Source: Rhodomicrobium sp. R_RK_3
GTDB taxonomy: Bacteria; Pseudomonadota; Alphaproteobacteria; Rhizobiales; Rhodomicrobiaceae
Assembly: GCF_002198715.1 (NCBI RefSeq)
Contig: NZ_MWLK01000021.1
Span: 62,001 to 126,000, forward strand
DNA: 64,000 bases
Direction of reading: 5' to 3'
Shown here: positions 1 through 8,621 of the stretch, piece by piece
Position numbering within the stretch: the first letter of the stretch is position 1
Layout: each line of letters starts with the position of its first letter
Program-made: the position numbers and the translations under genes
The notes under the pieces: model-generated
What the model was told of the DNA's origin: nothing
What the model saw: only the letters and a program-made list of their open reading frames with translations
The model's database searches: none

Positions 1-42
1 TCCGTTGCCATCAGCATCGTGCCACCAATGCCGGGCACGCAA

Positions 43-783
43 TCACGGGTTGCCCAGGGCGAGCGCGACACCGGAACACAGCAAAAGCCCCAATATGAGT
101 CTCCGGAAGGCGGCCTCGTCCAGGACTCCGTAAAGCTTCATGCCGAGCCAGGTGCCGAGCAGCAGGGGCGGCAGTCCGATGAAGAACAGGCGCACCGTGT
201 CGGCGTCGATGCCGCCGGTGCCGCCGAACCAGGCCAGCGTCAGCACGAAGGTGGCAAAGGCCGCCGGCTGGAGGACCGCGCGCTGCCTGTCCTTCGACCA
301 GCCGCGCAAGGTGGTCCAGATCGTCGGCGGGATGCCGACCAGCCCAGTGCTGCCGCCTAGCACGCCGCTCGCCAGGCCGACCAGCGAATCCGAGACCGGA
401 CCTCCCCTGATGGGACGCAAACCGGGCTTGAGAAGGCCCCAAATGCCCAGGGCGATCGACAGAAAGCCGATAGAGGCGCGCATTTCCGCGGCGGGCATCC
501 ACCAGAGCGCTGCCGCGCCGAGCGGAATGCCGATGGCGCCGCCGGCGAATTGCGGCAGGATTTGCCTGGGTTCGATGACGTGTCGAAGCTTCCATACCGC
601 CCAGGCGTTGATGATGATCGCGAATGCCGCGATGAGCGGCGCGCTTTGCGCGGGGGTGATGACATGCAGCCAGATCGCCGATGCCACCAGCCCGAAGGCA
701 AAGCCGCTCATGCCCGCGACCACCGCCCCGGCGAAGGTGGCGATCATGAATGACAGGATATGCGGCAAGACAATATCGGTCAT
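43..783 (-). CDS. TauE/SafE-family membrane permease (putative anion exporter)
   Basis: A 246-residue, very hydrophobic protein with about eight membrane segments and glycine-rich turns such as AGMSGFAFG near the N-terminus and LASGVLGGSTGLVGIPP in the middle, the two-half architecture of the TauE/SafE (DUF81) family. Members export sulfite, sulfoacetate or related anions across the inner membrane; the substrate here is unknown. The start at 783 is preferred over upstream codons because GAGGG lies about 8 bases before it and because the protein then begins directly at the first membrane helix. A sulfotransferase gene lies just upstream on the same strand, so a sulfur link is possible but unproven. 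The 42 bases before this gene's stop hold nothing I can identify. Confidence 0.85.
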   Translation of the reverse strand: MTDIVLPHILSFMIATFAGAVVAGMSGFAFGLVASAIWLHVITPAQSAPLIAAFAIIINAWAVWKLRHVIEPRQILPQFAGGAIGIPLGAAALWWMPAAEMRASIGFLSIALGIWGLLKPGLRPIRGGPVSDSLVGLASGVLGGSTGLVGIPPTIWTTLRGWSKDRQRAVLQPAAFATFVLTLAWFGGTGGIDADTVRLFFIGLPPLLLGTWLGMKLYGVLDEAAFRRLILGLLLCSGVALALGNP

Positions 784-947
784 GGGAATGCCCTCGCGCT
801 CCCCCGATGCGGCCGCGTCCAAGGCTGACGGTCGTGGCGGCAAGCGCTGATAATGTTCAACGTGGTGCGTGGCCGACATCCTGCGGCGCTGATCGCGCCG
901 CAGGACTTTGTGGGACGGAGTGGCCTTCCGTCTCAGCAAGGCATGGA

Positions 948-2057
948 TCACGCGGCGTGATGGTCCGGCGGGGCGGCTTCGTTGCCGATCGCCCTGGTCT
1001 GCAAATCCCGGCGGCGGGTGGCCGGGCCGGTCCGCGTCGCCAGATAATTCGCGCGAATGCGGCGCAGGACGTAGTCGCGGTAATTGGTCTGGGCAAGCTG
1101 CCGCCAGGCATGTTCGCGCCCCTCCAGGGAGCGCCGGGCGCAGGCGGCCAGATGCTCCGTCACCGGCACGGCGGCCATGGCCGGGGTCATGAAATCATAG
1201 CCATAATGGCGCATGTGGTCCTGCGCCAGGGTCTCGATGATCTCGATCTCGTCCATGCTGAGCTGCGATTTGTATTTATCGATATTCGCCGGGATCGGGG
1301 CGAAGCCGTTGGAAACCCAGAGGTCCGAGCGGCAGGCCAGTTCGGAGGCTTCCTGCGACCGCGAAATATCGAGCATCCCAGGCAGGAATTCCAAATCGAG
1401 AAACTGGCAGATCGCCCGTAGCGTGTGTTCGGGTCCGGCGAGGAAATCCTCGTAACGGACGGTCAGGACCCGGGCGGGGTGCTGTTCGGCGAGCGTCCTC
1501 GCCAGACGGTGCGCCTCGTTCCAGGTCATGGCATTCAGCGTCGAGTCGAAATCGTGGATGATGGCGCGGTTCATCGAGGCCACCTGCGCGCGCGGATCGC
1601 GGACGACGTTGAGGAACAGCATGTCAGGAAACAAAGCCATCAGCTCCTCGGCGTAGCGGACGCTGTCGAGCGATTTATCCATGACGATGCCGGCCTGGTG
1701 GGTCTCGCCCGCGCGCAGCAGCAGCTCCCAGACGATCCGGTGCACGCTTCGCGGCTCGGCCTGGATCGCGTCGAAGATCTCCATGGGATCGAAGGTGATT
1801 CCCGGCCATTTGACGACGTTGTTGGCCTGCAGGCCGATTACGTCGGCGACGAGCTGAAAGTAGCTGCCGTCATCGGCGAGGTCGCCATAGAGCGGCAGCA
1901 GCGGCATAAAATCGACGATATGCAGCGGGTAGGGCGAATAGAAATCGGGGTTGACGTTGAGGCGGAGGCGCAGGGCGTGGCTGCCGCAGCGGCGGAGCGG
2001 GATCATCATTACCGGACGCGGCCGTTTGGACATGCCTGTAGTATCGGGCGTGATCAT
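948..2057 (-). CDS. sulfotransferase-family protein
   Basis: A 369-residue soluble protein. The N-terminal RRCGSHALR (residues 22-30) fits the 5'-phosphosulfate loop of PAPS-dependent sulfotransferases, and VVRDPRAQVASMNR near residue 150 fits the 3'-phosphate loop. Downstream, VRYEDFLAGPEHTLRAICQF is the usual family continuation. It probably moves a sulfuryl group from PAPS to a carbohydrate or lipid acceptor; the acceptor cannot be told from sequence. The P-loop uses CGSH rather than the common SGTT, a divergent but known pattern among bacterial members. The start has a good ribosome site (GAGGATGACCC) directly upstream. It is followed by the TauE-type gene after a 164-base gap. Confidence 0.85.
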   Translation of the reverse strand: MITPDTTGMSKRPRPVMMIPLRRCGSHALRLRLNVNPDFYSPYPLHIVDFMPLLPLYGDLADDGSYFQLVADVIGLQANNVVKWPGITFDPMEIFDAIQAEPRSVHRIVWELLLRAGETHQAGIVMDKSLDSVRYAEELMALFPDMLFLNVVRDPRAQVASMNRAIIHDFDSTLNAMTWNEAHRLARTLAEQHPARVLTVRYEDFLAGPEHTLRAICQFLDLEFLPGMLDISRSQEASELACRSDLWVSNGFAPIPANIDKYKSQLSMDEIEIIETLAQDHMRHYGYDFMTPAMAAVPVTEHLAACARRSLEGREHAWRQLAQTNYRDYVLRRIRANYLATRTGPATRRRDLQTRAIGNEAAPPDHHAA

Positions 2058-2473
2058 GGGTCATCCTCGTCAAATCAATTGTAATTTATCGGTACGATAA
2101 AAATCGATCTTCTATGCGATGCTAAGTAACCAGTATTATAATTTGCCATCCCTGGAAAAATATTCAGAGGATGACCAGCGCCGCAATCGACACAATTTGA
2201 CTAAAATTTCGCTTCAGCTTTGTCATTTTTGTGGCTGGCGCTTTACAGATTTATCGCGGGACAGCCCGGCGGTCTGTGGCGGTTAGCACAAGACCAGCAT
2301 TTACAAGCAGTTAGATCGGCGATCTCGAAAGCATCGGTCACCGCGTGGTGTAAACCATGTTAGAGATCGGATTTTCACCGCGAAGCGCGTGGGGATTTTT
2401 CGTCCGCAGCACCGAGCAGGCTGGGCCGATCGCGCTCAGAGTGGCAGCTTTTCGAGATTGGGCGCGGCGGTGG
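2058..2473. other. AT-rich intergenic region
   Basis: This 416-base gap separates the sulfotransferase start from the end of the DUF779 gene. The part from 2060 to 2260 is AT-rich and probably regulatory. Short reading frames around 2340-2570 on both strands lack ribosome sites and recognisable protein character. No RNA gene or repeat was recognised. Confidence 0.5.
2135..2163 (-). promoter_or_regulatory. candidate promoter of the sulfotransferase gene
   Basis: On the minus strand a perfect TATAAT lies at 2140-2135, 78 bases before the start codon, in an AT-rich stretch unlike its surroundings. A hexamer 17 bases further upstream (ATATTT) is a poor -35 match, so the assignment rests on the -10 box and on base composition. 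Confidence 0.4.
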
Positions 2474-2854
2474 TCAGCCGCCCCGGGCGGGCGGGCCGGC
2501 AGCTTCGAGGGCGGCGGCTTCGTCATCGGTGAACAGACGGCTGCGGGTGAGGAACCTGACGCCTTCGGGGGCCTCTAGCGAAAAGCCCGAACCGCGCCCC
2601 GGCACCACATCGATGATGAGTTGGGTGTGCTGCCAATAGTCGAACTGGGCCGCGCCCATGTAGAAATCGCAAGCCGCGATCCGGCCGAGCAGCACGTCCT
2701 GCGGGCCGACGCGGAACTCCTTTTCCGGATAGCACATCGGCGCCGAGCCGTCGCAGCAGCCGCCGGACTGGTGGAACAGCAGCGGTCCGTGCACCGCCCT
2801 GAGCGTATCGACGACCTTCACGGCGGCATCCGTGATGCGGACGCGGTCAACCAT
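2474..2854 (-). CDS. DUF779 domain protein (aldehyde dehydrogenase partner)
   Basis: A 126-residue small protein whose cysteine motif SGGCCDGSAPMC (Cys33, Cys34, Cys41) and later ACDFYMGAAQFDYWQHTQL segment match the DUF779 family. Members are nearly always encoded next to an aldehyde dehydrogenase of the ExaC/AldB type, as here, 74 bases downstream of it. The biochemical role is not established; the clustered cysteines suggest metal binding or a redox or chaperone function for the dehydrogenase, which is inference. A ribosome site GAGAGGATGAGCC precedes the ATG. Length is normal for the family. Confidence 0.88.
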   Translation of the reverse strand: MVDRVRITDAAVKVVDTLRAVHGPLLFHQSGGCCDGSAPMCYPEKEFRVGPQDVLLGRIAACDFYMGAAQFDYWQHTQLIIDVVPGRGSGFSLEAPEGVRFLTRSRLFTDDEAAALEAAGPPARGG

Positions 2855-2928
2855 GGCTCATCCTCTCGCACAACGAATTTGGAAGATGGGCGCGCGAGGG
2901 ATGCCCCCGCGCGCCCCCTCGCGATCGA

Positions 2929-4449
2929 TCAGAAAAAGCCGAGCGCCTTCGGGCTGTAGCTGACCAGCAGGTTCTTGGTCTGCTGATAGTGGTTCAGCAT
3001 CATCCTGTGGTTTTCGCGCCCGATGCCGGATTGCTTATAGCCGCCGAAAGCCGCGTGCGCGGGATAGGCGTGATAGCAATTCGTCCACACACGGCCCGCC
3101 TGGATGGCCCGGCCGAAGCGATAGGCTCGCGTGCCGTCGCGCGTCCAGATGCCCGCGCCAAGGCCATAAAGCGTGTCATTGGCCAGCGACAGCGCCTCCG
3201 CCTCGTCCTTGAACTTCGTCACGGATACGACCGGCCCAAAAATCTCCTCCTGGAACACGCGCATCTTGTTGTGGCCGGCGAAAATCGTCGGCTCGACATA
3301 ATAGCCGTTGGCCAGCTCGCCGCCCAATTGCGCCCGCTTGCCGCCGGTCAGCACCTGCGCGCCTTCCTGGCGGCCGATGTCGAAATAGGAGAGGATCTTT
3401 TCGAGCTGATCGTTCGATGCCTGCGCGCCGATCATCGTGGCCGGGTCGAGCGGATGGCCCTGCTTGATGGTCTTGGTGCGGGCGATGGCGCGCTCCATGA
3501 ACCTGTCGTAGATCGATTCCTGGATCAGGGCGCGGCTCGGGCAGGTGCAGACCTCGCCCTGGTTCAGCGCGAACATGGCAAAGCCTTCCAGCGCCTTGTC
3601 GAAGAAGGCGTCGTCCTGCGCCATCACATCGGCGAAGAAGATGTTCGGCGATTTGCCGCCGAGCTCCAGCGTCACCGGGATGATGTTGTCTGAGGCATAT
3701 TGCATGATGAGGCGGCCGGTGGTGGTCTCCCCGGTGAAGGCGATCTTGGCGATGCGCTTGTTCTGCGCCAGCGGCTTGCCCGCCTCGACGCCGAAGCCGT
3801 TGACCACATTCACGACGCCCGGCGGCAGCAGGTCGGCGATCAGCTCCATCACCATCAGGATGCCGAGCGGCGTCTGTTCGGCCGGCTTCAGCACGACGCA
3901 ATTACCGGCGGCAAGCGCGGGAGCGAGCTTCCAGGTCGCCATCAGGATCGGGAAGTTCCAGGGGATGATCTGGCCGACGACGCCGAGCGGCTCCTGGAAA
4001 TGATAGGCGACGGTATCGTGGTCGATTTCGGAAATGCCGCCTTCCTGGGCGCGGATGACGCCGGCGAAATAGCGGAAATGATCGACGACCAGCGGCATGT
4101 CGGCATAAGTCGTCTCGCGGATCGGCTTGCCATTGTCGAGCGTCTCGACGAGGGCCAGCAGTTCGAGGTTCTGCTCGAGCTTGTCGGCGATGCGGTTGAG
4201 GATCAGCGCGCGCTCGGCCGCCGAGCTCTTGCCCCAGGCGTCTTTGGCCTTATGCGCGGCGTCGAGGGCCAGTTCGATATCGGCCGCGCCGGAGCGCGGG
4301 ATTTGGCACAAGGTCTGGCCTGTGACCGGGCTTGGATTGTCGAAATAGCGTCCATCCGCTGGCGCGACCCAATCGCCGCCGATGAAATTCCCATATTTCT
4401 GCCGGATCAAAGCCTGTTTCGAGACTTTGTCGATCGCTTCCTGATACAT
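2929..4449 (-). CDS. NAD(P)-dependent aldehyde dehydrogenase, ExaC/AldB type
   Basis: A 506-residue enzyme that oxidises aldehydes to acids. Visible landmarks are the IIPWNFP segment (161-167), the cofactor-region FTGETTTGR, the general base Glu262 in LELGGKSPN, and the catalytic Cys301 in [10 protein letters not shown]. The motif GEVCTCPSR with two cysteines and the total length match the ExaC/AcoD/AldB acetaldehyde or long-chain aldehyde dehydrogenase group used in alcohol and acetoin oxidation. The start at 4449 is chosen for the GGGAGACGTCC ribosome site; an ATG eight codons upstream lacks one. The DUF779 gene downstream is the usual partner, so the pair is one transcription unit. Physiological substrate unknown. 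Confidence 0.93.
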   Translation of the reverse strand: MYQEAIDKVSKQALIRQKYGNFIGGDWVAPADGRYFDNPSPVTGQTLCQIPRSGAADIELALDAAHKAKDAWGKSSAAERALILNRIADKLEQNLELLALVETLDNGKPIRETTYADMPLVVDHFRYFAGVIRAQEGGISEIDHDTVAYHFQEPLGVVGQIIPWNFPILMATWKLAPALAAGNCVVLKPAEQTPLGILMVMELIADLLPPGVVNVVNGFGVEAGKPLAQNKRIAKIAFTGETTTGRLIMQYASDNIIPVTLELGGKSPNIFFADVMAQDDAFFDKALEGFAMFALNQGEVCTCPSRALIQESIYDRFMERAIARTKTIKQGHPLDPATMIGAQASNDQLEKILSYFDIGRQEGAQVLTGGKRAQLGGELANGYYVEPTIFAGHNKMRVFQEEIFGPVVSVTKFKDEAEALSLANDTLYGLGAGIWTRDGTRAYRFGRAIQAGRVWTNCYHAYPAHAAFGGYKQSGIGRENHRMMLNHYQQTKNLLVSYSPKALGFF

Positions 4450-4530
4450 GGACGTCTCCCTATTCGCCGGCAAGCCGGCTCGTTGACGCGCAATATTTCA
4501 TTGGATATCGCGCACGTGAAGCCCAGCCAT

Positions 4531-4615
4531 CCCGCATTTATTTAAAATTTGCGGGTGGAAATCGGCCCATCGCGTCAATCTAACCAAAGAGTTACTTCAC
4601 TTGCGGCGCCGCAAG
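4531..4615. promoter_or_regulatory. two palindromes upstream of the aldehyde dehydrogenase gene
   Basis: CCCGCA (4531-4536) and TGCGGG (4550-4555) form an inverted repeat around an AT-rich centre, about 80 bases before the dehydrogenase start. A perfect 16-base palindrome, CTTGCGGCGCCGCAAG, follows at 4600-4615. Both could be operators for a local regulator; no regulator gene sits nearby and no -24/-12 (sigma-54) promoter was found. Confidence 0.35.
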
Positions 4616-4847
4616 CTGTATCTCTTTGGAAAAATTATGGTGCGCCCAAGAGTATGTCGTGTCAACGCTGTATTCAGCGAGCTATTGCGGGGGGTTATGC
4701 TTGGTGGGCAAGCAGCGCGACGCTCCGTCCACGGGCGAACGGCTCTGGCAAAGGGCCCCCCTCGCGGGGTCGGGCGTGCTTTCCGTCCGTCAATCGTTCC
4801 ATAATCAAGTTTTAGTGGCAAAACGCCGATTGTTTGTTCCAAAGCAC

Positions 4848-4875
4848 TTTGAATTCTTCATGCGTTTGCTATGAT
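4848..4875 (+). promoter_or_regulatory. candidate promoter of the 4938 gene
   Basis: TTTGAA at 4848-4853 and TATGAT at 4870-4875 with 16-base spacing resemble a sigma-70 promoter, 62 bases before the ATG at 4938. The -35 match is weak. Confidence 0.42.
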
Positions 4876-4937
4876 GATCTTCATCGCGCGCCATGGCGCA
4901 AGCGGCGGCCCGCCGGCATTTTCAGCGGAGAGATCCC

Positions 4938-5303
4938 ATGTTCGTGAATGATGGTGGCAGTTCGGCAATCTTGAATGCTTCGGTACCGGCCAGCGACGCC
5001 GAAGAGCAGATGAGGCTGGCAGTACAGAGGGCAGGGGGCGCGATCGGGACGAAGCCGGATGGCCGCGATTCTCGGTACGCCCCGCCGCCGCAAGCGGGTG
5101 ACGTCCACGCGCAGTCGATCGAACTTGCGATTGAGGCCTATGTGCGGGCGAATGGCATGCCCGCCGTCGGCGCCGGCGAGGACGCCGCCGCCACCACGGC
5201 CGCAGCCTTCCGGCGCGCGATGTCGATATGGCGGCACCCTCAGCGGGACGACGAGCTTTTCACCCTCCACGCCGCCAAGGGCCGGAGCGGGGACGCCGAG
5301 TGA
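4938..5303 (+). CDS. small protein of unknown function
   Basis: A 121-residue soluble protein with no signal peptide and no membrane segment. I do not recognise the family. It reads as a mostly helical, alanine-rich protein with a central QSIELAIEAYVRANGMPAV segment. The start is set by GGAGAG eight bases before the ATG; a longer version from 4893 would lack a ribosome site. It ends 31 bases from the convergent hydrolase gene. Coding is supported by the ribosome site, the upstream promoter-like boxes and codon choice similar to its neighbours. Confidence 0.5.
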   Translation: MFVNDGGSSAILNASVPASDAEEQMRLAVQRAGGAIGTKPDGRDSRYAPPPQAGDVHAQSIELAIEAYVRANGMPAVGAGEDAAATTAAAFRRAMSIWRHPQRDDELFTLHAAKGRSGDAE

Positions 5304-5334
5304 GCGCCAAACGAGGCTTGCAGGCGCCTGTCGC

Positions 5335-6645
5335 CTAGCGCGGCTCCGACATGGCCGAGGCGCCGCTGTCGTCATCAAGATCGACGCGGCGAAGCAGATC
5401 CTCGATCGGCTGCTGGGTCCAGGCGTCGGTGACGAAGCTTCCATGCGCTTTCGTGGTGGGCAGAAAGACCACGTTGCCGGCCGCGAGATGCGGCGCCAGT
5501 TTCCGCGTCACGGGGAAACGGCGTTGGCTGAGCGTCTGCTCCAGCGCCAGATTGCGGCCGCGTGTCGAGCTTGCATAGGCGCTGACGAAAAAGCCCGCCC
5601 GCTGGTCGATCCAGCGCGAGAACTTGTCGATTTCGCCGTAGAGCGCGTCGAACAGCACCACGCCCGTCACCCTCTTGCCGAGGCCGCCATTGGCGATCGT
5701 CCAGGCCGCCGGGACGAAGCCGCCGCTATAGCCGATGACGATGACCGGCATCGATGCGAAAGCCTCGCGCGCGCCGGCATCGCCCTGCATCTGGGCCAGC
5801 TTTACCGCTGCCTCGTCCAGGAAGCGCTTGACGCCGCCCGGCTGCCAAAACTTGCCGATGCTGCTGTCGCGCGCATCGACGGCAAGCTGCGGCGCCACCA
5901 GCACGGCATTGACGCCGGAATCGGAGATCTGCTTGGGAAGCTGCTGCCGCACCGCAACGTCGCGCTCGAGCGTGGCGCCATGGCCGTGGAAGAACAGCAC
6001 CAGCACGGCCGGCTTCTTGACGTCGAAGCCGCGCGGAATGTGCAGCAGCACACGCGGGTCGTTATAGGTCTCGTTCTCCCAGTAGACGCGGCTATAGCTG
6101 CGGTGGCCGCGCCGGCCGTTCGAGACGATGTTGATGAACGGCGCCTTGGTGCCCGCGACGGTTCCGCTATAGGGGAAGGGGGCGCTCTGGAAGGCGACTA
6201 GGGAGGTCTTGGCCTGCTTCATCGGCGCCGGGCCGAGCTTGGGCGGCGTCAGCATCGCGGTCTCGATCATGGCCGAGGCCTCCGGGCTGGGTGCGGGTGG
6301 CGGGGCCAGACGTGGTGCGGGTGCGCTGACGGTTTCGGCAGCGGCGGCAAGCGGCGCGGTTGCGGTTTCCGCGCCGGGGGCGGCTGGCGCCTCCGCCGGG
6401 ATCGATCCCGTTGCATCGTCCGCCGCGGCCTCGCGCCCGATCGCATCATCCTTCGCCGCGCCCTCGACAAAGGCGTTACGAAAGTCTTCGATCCGGCCAT
6501 TCAGATTGTTGGTTTCCCGGTCGCGCTTTGGAGCCCCGGGTTCCTCGCGGCAGGCCGGCAAAGCCGATAGGGCGATCAGGGTGGCGGCGTAGAGGACGGC
6601 GGCTGGGCGGTCCCCGAACTTTCGCCGAAAAAGTCTGAATTCCAA
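5335..6645 (-). CDS. lipoprotein alpha/beta-hydrolase
   Basis: A 436-residue protein. Residues 15-32 are a hydrophobic leader ending in LSALPAC, a lipobox with Cys32 as the lipidation site, so it is probably membrane-anchored and faces the periplasm. Residues 35-145 are a low-complexity Ala/Pro linker. The C-terminal half is an alpha/beta-hydrolase fold: oxyanion motif HGHG at 220-223, nucleophile elbow GYSGG with Ser307, candidate acid Asp333 and candidate His401 in AHGSF. Substrate unknown; esterase or depolymerase activity is plausible. The start appears to be TTG at 6645, since no ATG or GTG lies before the leader; GAGG lies about 13 bases upstream. Confidence 0.75.
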   Translation of the reverse strand: MEFRLFRRKFGDRPAAVLYAATLIALSALPACREEPGAPKRDRETNNLNGRIEDFRNAFVEGAAKDDAIGREAAADDATGSIPAEAPAAPGAETATAPLAAAAETVSAPAPRLAPPPAPSPEASAMIETAMLTPPKLGPAPMKQAKTSLVAFQSAPFPYSGTVAGTKAPFINIVSNGRRGHRSYSRVYWENETYNDPRVLLHIPRGFDVKKPAVLVLFFHGHGATLERDVAVRQQLPKQISDSGVNAVLVAPQLAVDARDSSIGKFWQPGGVKRFLDEAAVKLAQMQGDAGAREAFASMPVIVIGYSGGFVPAAWTIANGGLGKRVTGVVLFDALYGEIDKFSRWIDQRAGFFVSAYASSTRGRNLALEQTLSQRRFPVTRKLAPHLAAGNVVFLPTTKAHGSFVTDAWTQQPIEDLLRRVDLDDDSGASAMSEPR

Positions 6646-7256
6646 ATGCTTAGTCCGCCTCGCGGCTTCCGGCGGCTCCCCTTCTCCGCGCGGGGGTCGG
6701 AAGGCCCCGCGCCGTTGCTCCGAAGCCCCAGTCTATAAAAAAAGATCGTGACCAGAACGTGGGGAATTGGCGCACCCTGAAACAACCCAGGGTTTTATCC
6801 GTCGCGCGGCGGGTCCCAGGCGCGATCGCGGAAGCGGGACGGGCTTGCGGGAAACTGGGCTTAGGGAGGGAAAGTGCCGCCAATTAGTCCGAGTGATTAA
6901 TTGCAATTTTATGTGTAGCGAAAGTGATTTAATTTCAATTTCAAATAAATATTCGATATCGTCCGCTAGCGTTGCTTCGCAACCAACACACAACATCACC
7001 GGAAAGCGGCAGACCATGTGCCGAATCAGGCGAGAGCTCCAGATTACCAAAACAATTTTAATAAAACAGCAGATTTAACTCAGTCTTCGCTCTTCAGGCG
7101 TAAAAGGAGAGCTGCGGGCCGGTTTCGCCCCGTGGATGCAGGCTCGCAACCCTCCGCCGCCGGCTGTGGGAATCCTCCCGAAGCTGGCGCATTGGTGCAA
7201 ATTTCAGCGTGTTGCGTAGGTCAATGACCCTCCGATTCAGGAATTCTGCCACGGAT
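6646..7256. other. intergenic region between divergent genes
   Basis: About 610 bases between the hydrolase and permease genes. The part from 6880 to 7090 is strongly AT-rich (runs such as ATTTAATTTCAATTTC) and most likely holds the divergent promoters. A 103-codon frame at 6767-7078 lacks a ribosome site and protein-like composition. No repeat family or RNA gene was recognised. Confidence 0.5.
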
Positions 7257-8621
7257 ATGACACATTCGAGCGGCGTCGCCGGCGTGGATCAGCGCAAGCT
7301 CGATGTCCCATCCGTATCCGCGATGACCGCGGTGGCGCTGGCCGTCGCCGACATGATCGGCATCGGCGTGTTCACCAGCCTCGGCTTTCAGATCGCAGCC
7401 ATCCCCTCGCCCTTCGCCCTCCTGATGCTGTGGATCATCGGCGGCCTCGCGGCCCTTTGCGGCGCGCTCTGTTATGCCGAGCTCGCGGCGATGTTTCCGC
7501 GCTCGGGCGGAGAGTATAATTTCCTCTCCCGCAGCTATCACCCTGCCGTCGGCTTCCTCGCCGGCTGGGTCTCCGCGACTGTCGGCTTCGCTGCGCCGAT
7601 CGCCCTCTCGGCGATGGCCTTCGGCAGCTATTTCACTGGCGTGGTGCCGGGCGCTCCGCCGATGCTGATGGGCCTGATCGTGGTCTGGTCGGTGTCGATC
7701 GTCCATCTCCTCGGCATCAAGCAGGGCAGCGTCTTCCAGAACGTCTCGACCTTTCTAAAACTCGGCCTGATCCTGCTCTTCATCGTCGCCGGGCTGGTCA
7801 TGGGCGTGCCTCAGGGCATCAGTTTCGCGCCGACATCGGTCGATTTCAGCCTCATAAGCAGCGCGCCCTTCGCCATCGGCCTGGTCTTCGTGCTCTATTC
7901 GTATTCCGGCTGGAACGCGGCGACCTATATCGCCGGCGAAATCCACGATCCGAAGAAGAACCTGCCGCGCTCGATCATCATCTCCGTGCTGCTGGTCGTG
8001 ACGCTCTATGTCGCGCTGAACGCGGTCTTCCTCTATACGACCCCGATGGCGCAGATGTCGGGCCAGCTCAATGTCGCGCTGGTCGCGGGCACGCATATTT
8101 TCGGCGACGCCGGAGGCCGCATCGTCGGCGGGCTGATCTGCGTCGGCCTGATCTCCGCCATCAGCGCCATGACCTGGATCGGACCGCGCGTCACCATGGC
8201 GATGGGCGAGGACTTGCCGCTGCTCAACGTCTTCGCCCGCAAGACCGCCAATGGCGTGCCCGCGACGGCGATCGCCACCCAGCTCCTCATCGTCAACGTG
8301 CTGATGTTCACGCAGAGCTTCGAGGCGGTGCTCGAATTCGTCCAGTTCAGCCTGACCTTCTGTTCCTTTCTCACCGTGGCGGGCGTCATCCTTCTGCGCA
8401 TCACCCGCCCGGATTTGCCGCGTCCCTACCGCACCTGGGGTTATCCGGTGACGCCCCTGGTGTTCCTGTCGATCACGCTGTTCACCATGTACTATCTGCT
8501 GACCGAGCGGCCGCTCGAATCCCTGGCCGGCCTTGCCACCATGTTCGCCGGTCTCTTCATCTACTTTCTGTCGCAGAAGACCTGGCGCCAGCCCGCGCCC
8601 ATAGGAGCCGTTGACCGATGA
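7257..8621 (+). CDS. APC-superfamily amino acid permease
   Basis: About 454 residues with roughly twelve membrane helices. The first helix region ADMIGIGVFTSLGFQI has the glycine-rich break typical of APC amino acid transporters, and YSGWNAATYIAGEIHDP matches the conserved cytoplasmic segment of the family (y+LAT/AdiC-like). It most likely imports or exchanges an amino acid at the inner membrane; specificity cannot be read off. The start is uncertain: ATG at 7257 gives the usual short N-terminus, ATG at 7224 has a slightly better ribosome site. The stop overlaps the next start (ATGA), so the two genes are translationally coupled. Confidence 0.88.
   Translation: MTHSSGVAGVDQRKLDVPSVSAMTAVALAVADMIGIGVFTSLGFQIAAIPSPFALLMLWIIGGLAALCGALCYAELAAMFPRSGGEYNFLSRSYHPAVGFLAGWVSATVGFAAPIALSAMAFGSYFTGVVPGAPPMLMGLIVVWSVSIVHLLGIKQGSVFQNVSTFLKLGLILLFIVAGLVMGVPQGISFAPTSVDFSLISSAPFAIGLVFVLYSYSGWNAATYIAGEIHDPKKNLPRSIIISVLLVVTLYVALNAVFLYTTPMAQMSGQLNVALVAGTHIFGDAGGRIVGGLICVGLISAISAMTWIGPRVTMAMGEDLPLLNVFARKTANGVPATAIATQLLIVNVLMFTQSFEAVLEFVQFSLTFCSFLTVAGVILLRITRPDLPRPYRTWGYPVTPLVFLSITLFTMYYLLTERPLESLAGLATMFAGLFIYFLSQKTWRQPAPIGAVDR

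Larger units (their letters stand above)
4450..4937. other. divergent intergenic region
   Basis: This 488-base gap lies between the divergently read dehydrogenase and a small unknown gene. It holds the palindromes at 4531-4615 and a candidate promoter at 4848-4875. Three overlapping plus-strand reading frames of 67-88 codons between 4549 and 4874 show no family features and no convincing ribosome sites, and were not called. Confidence 0.5.

Noticed and set aside
4450-4700. Sigma-54 promoter for the aldehyde dehydrogenase
   Set aside because: No GG-N10-GC pair with the usual TGGCAC/TTGCA context was found on the minus strand.
6767-7078. 103-codon frame before the permease gene
   Set aside because: AT-rich, no ribosome site, and its end lies in probable promoter DNA.
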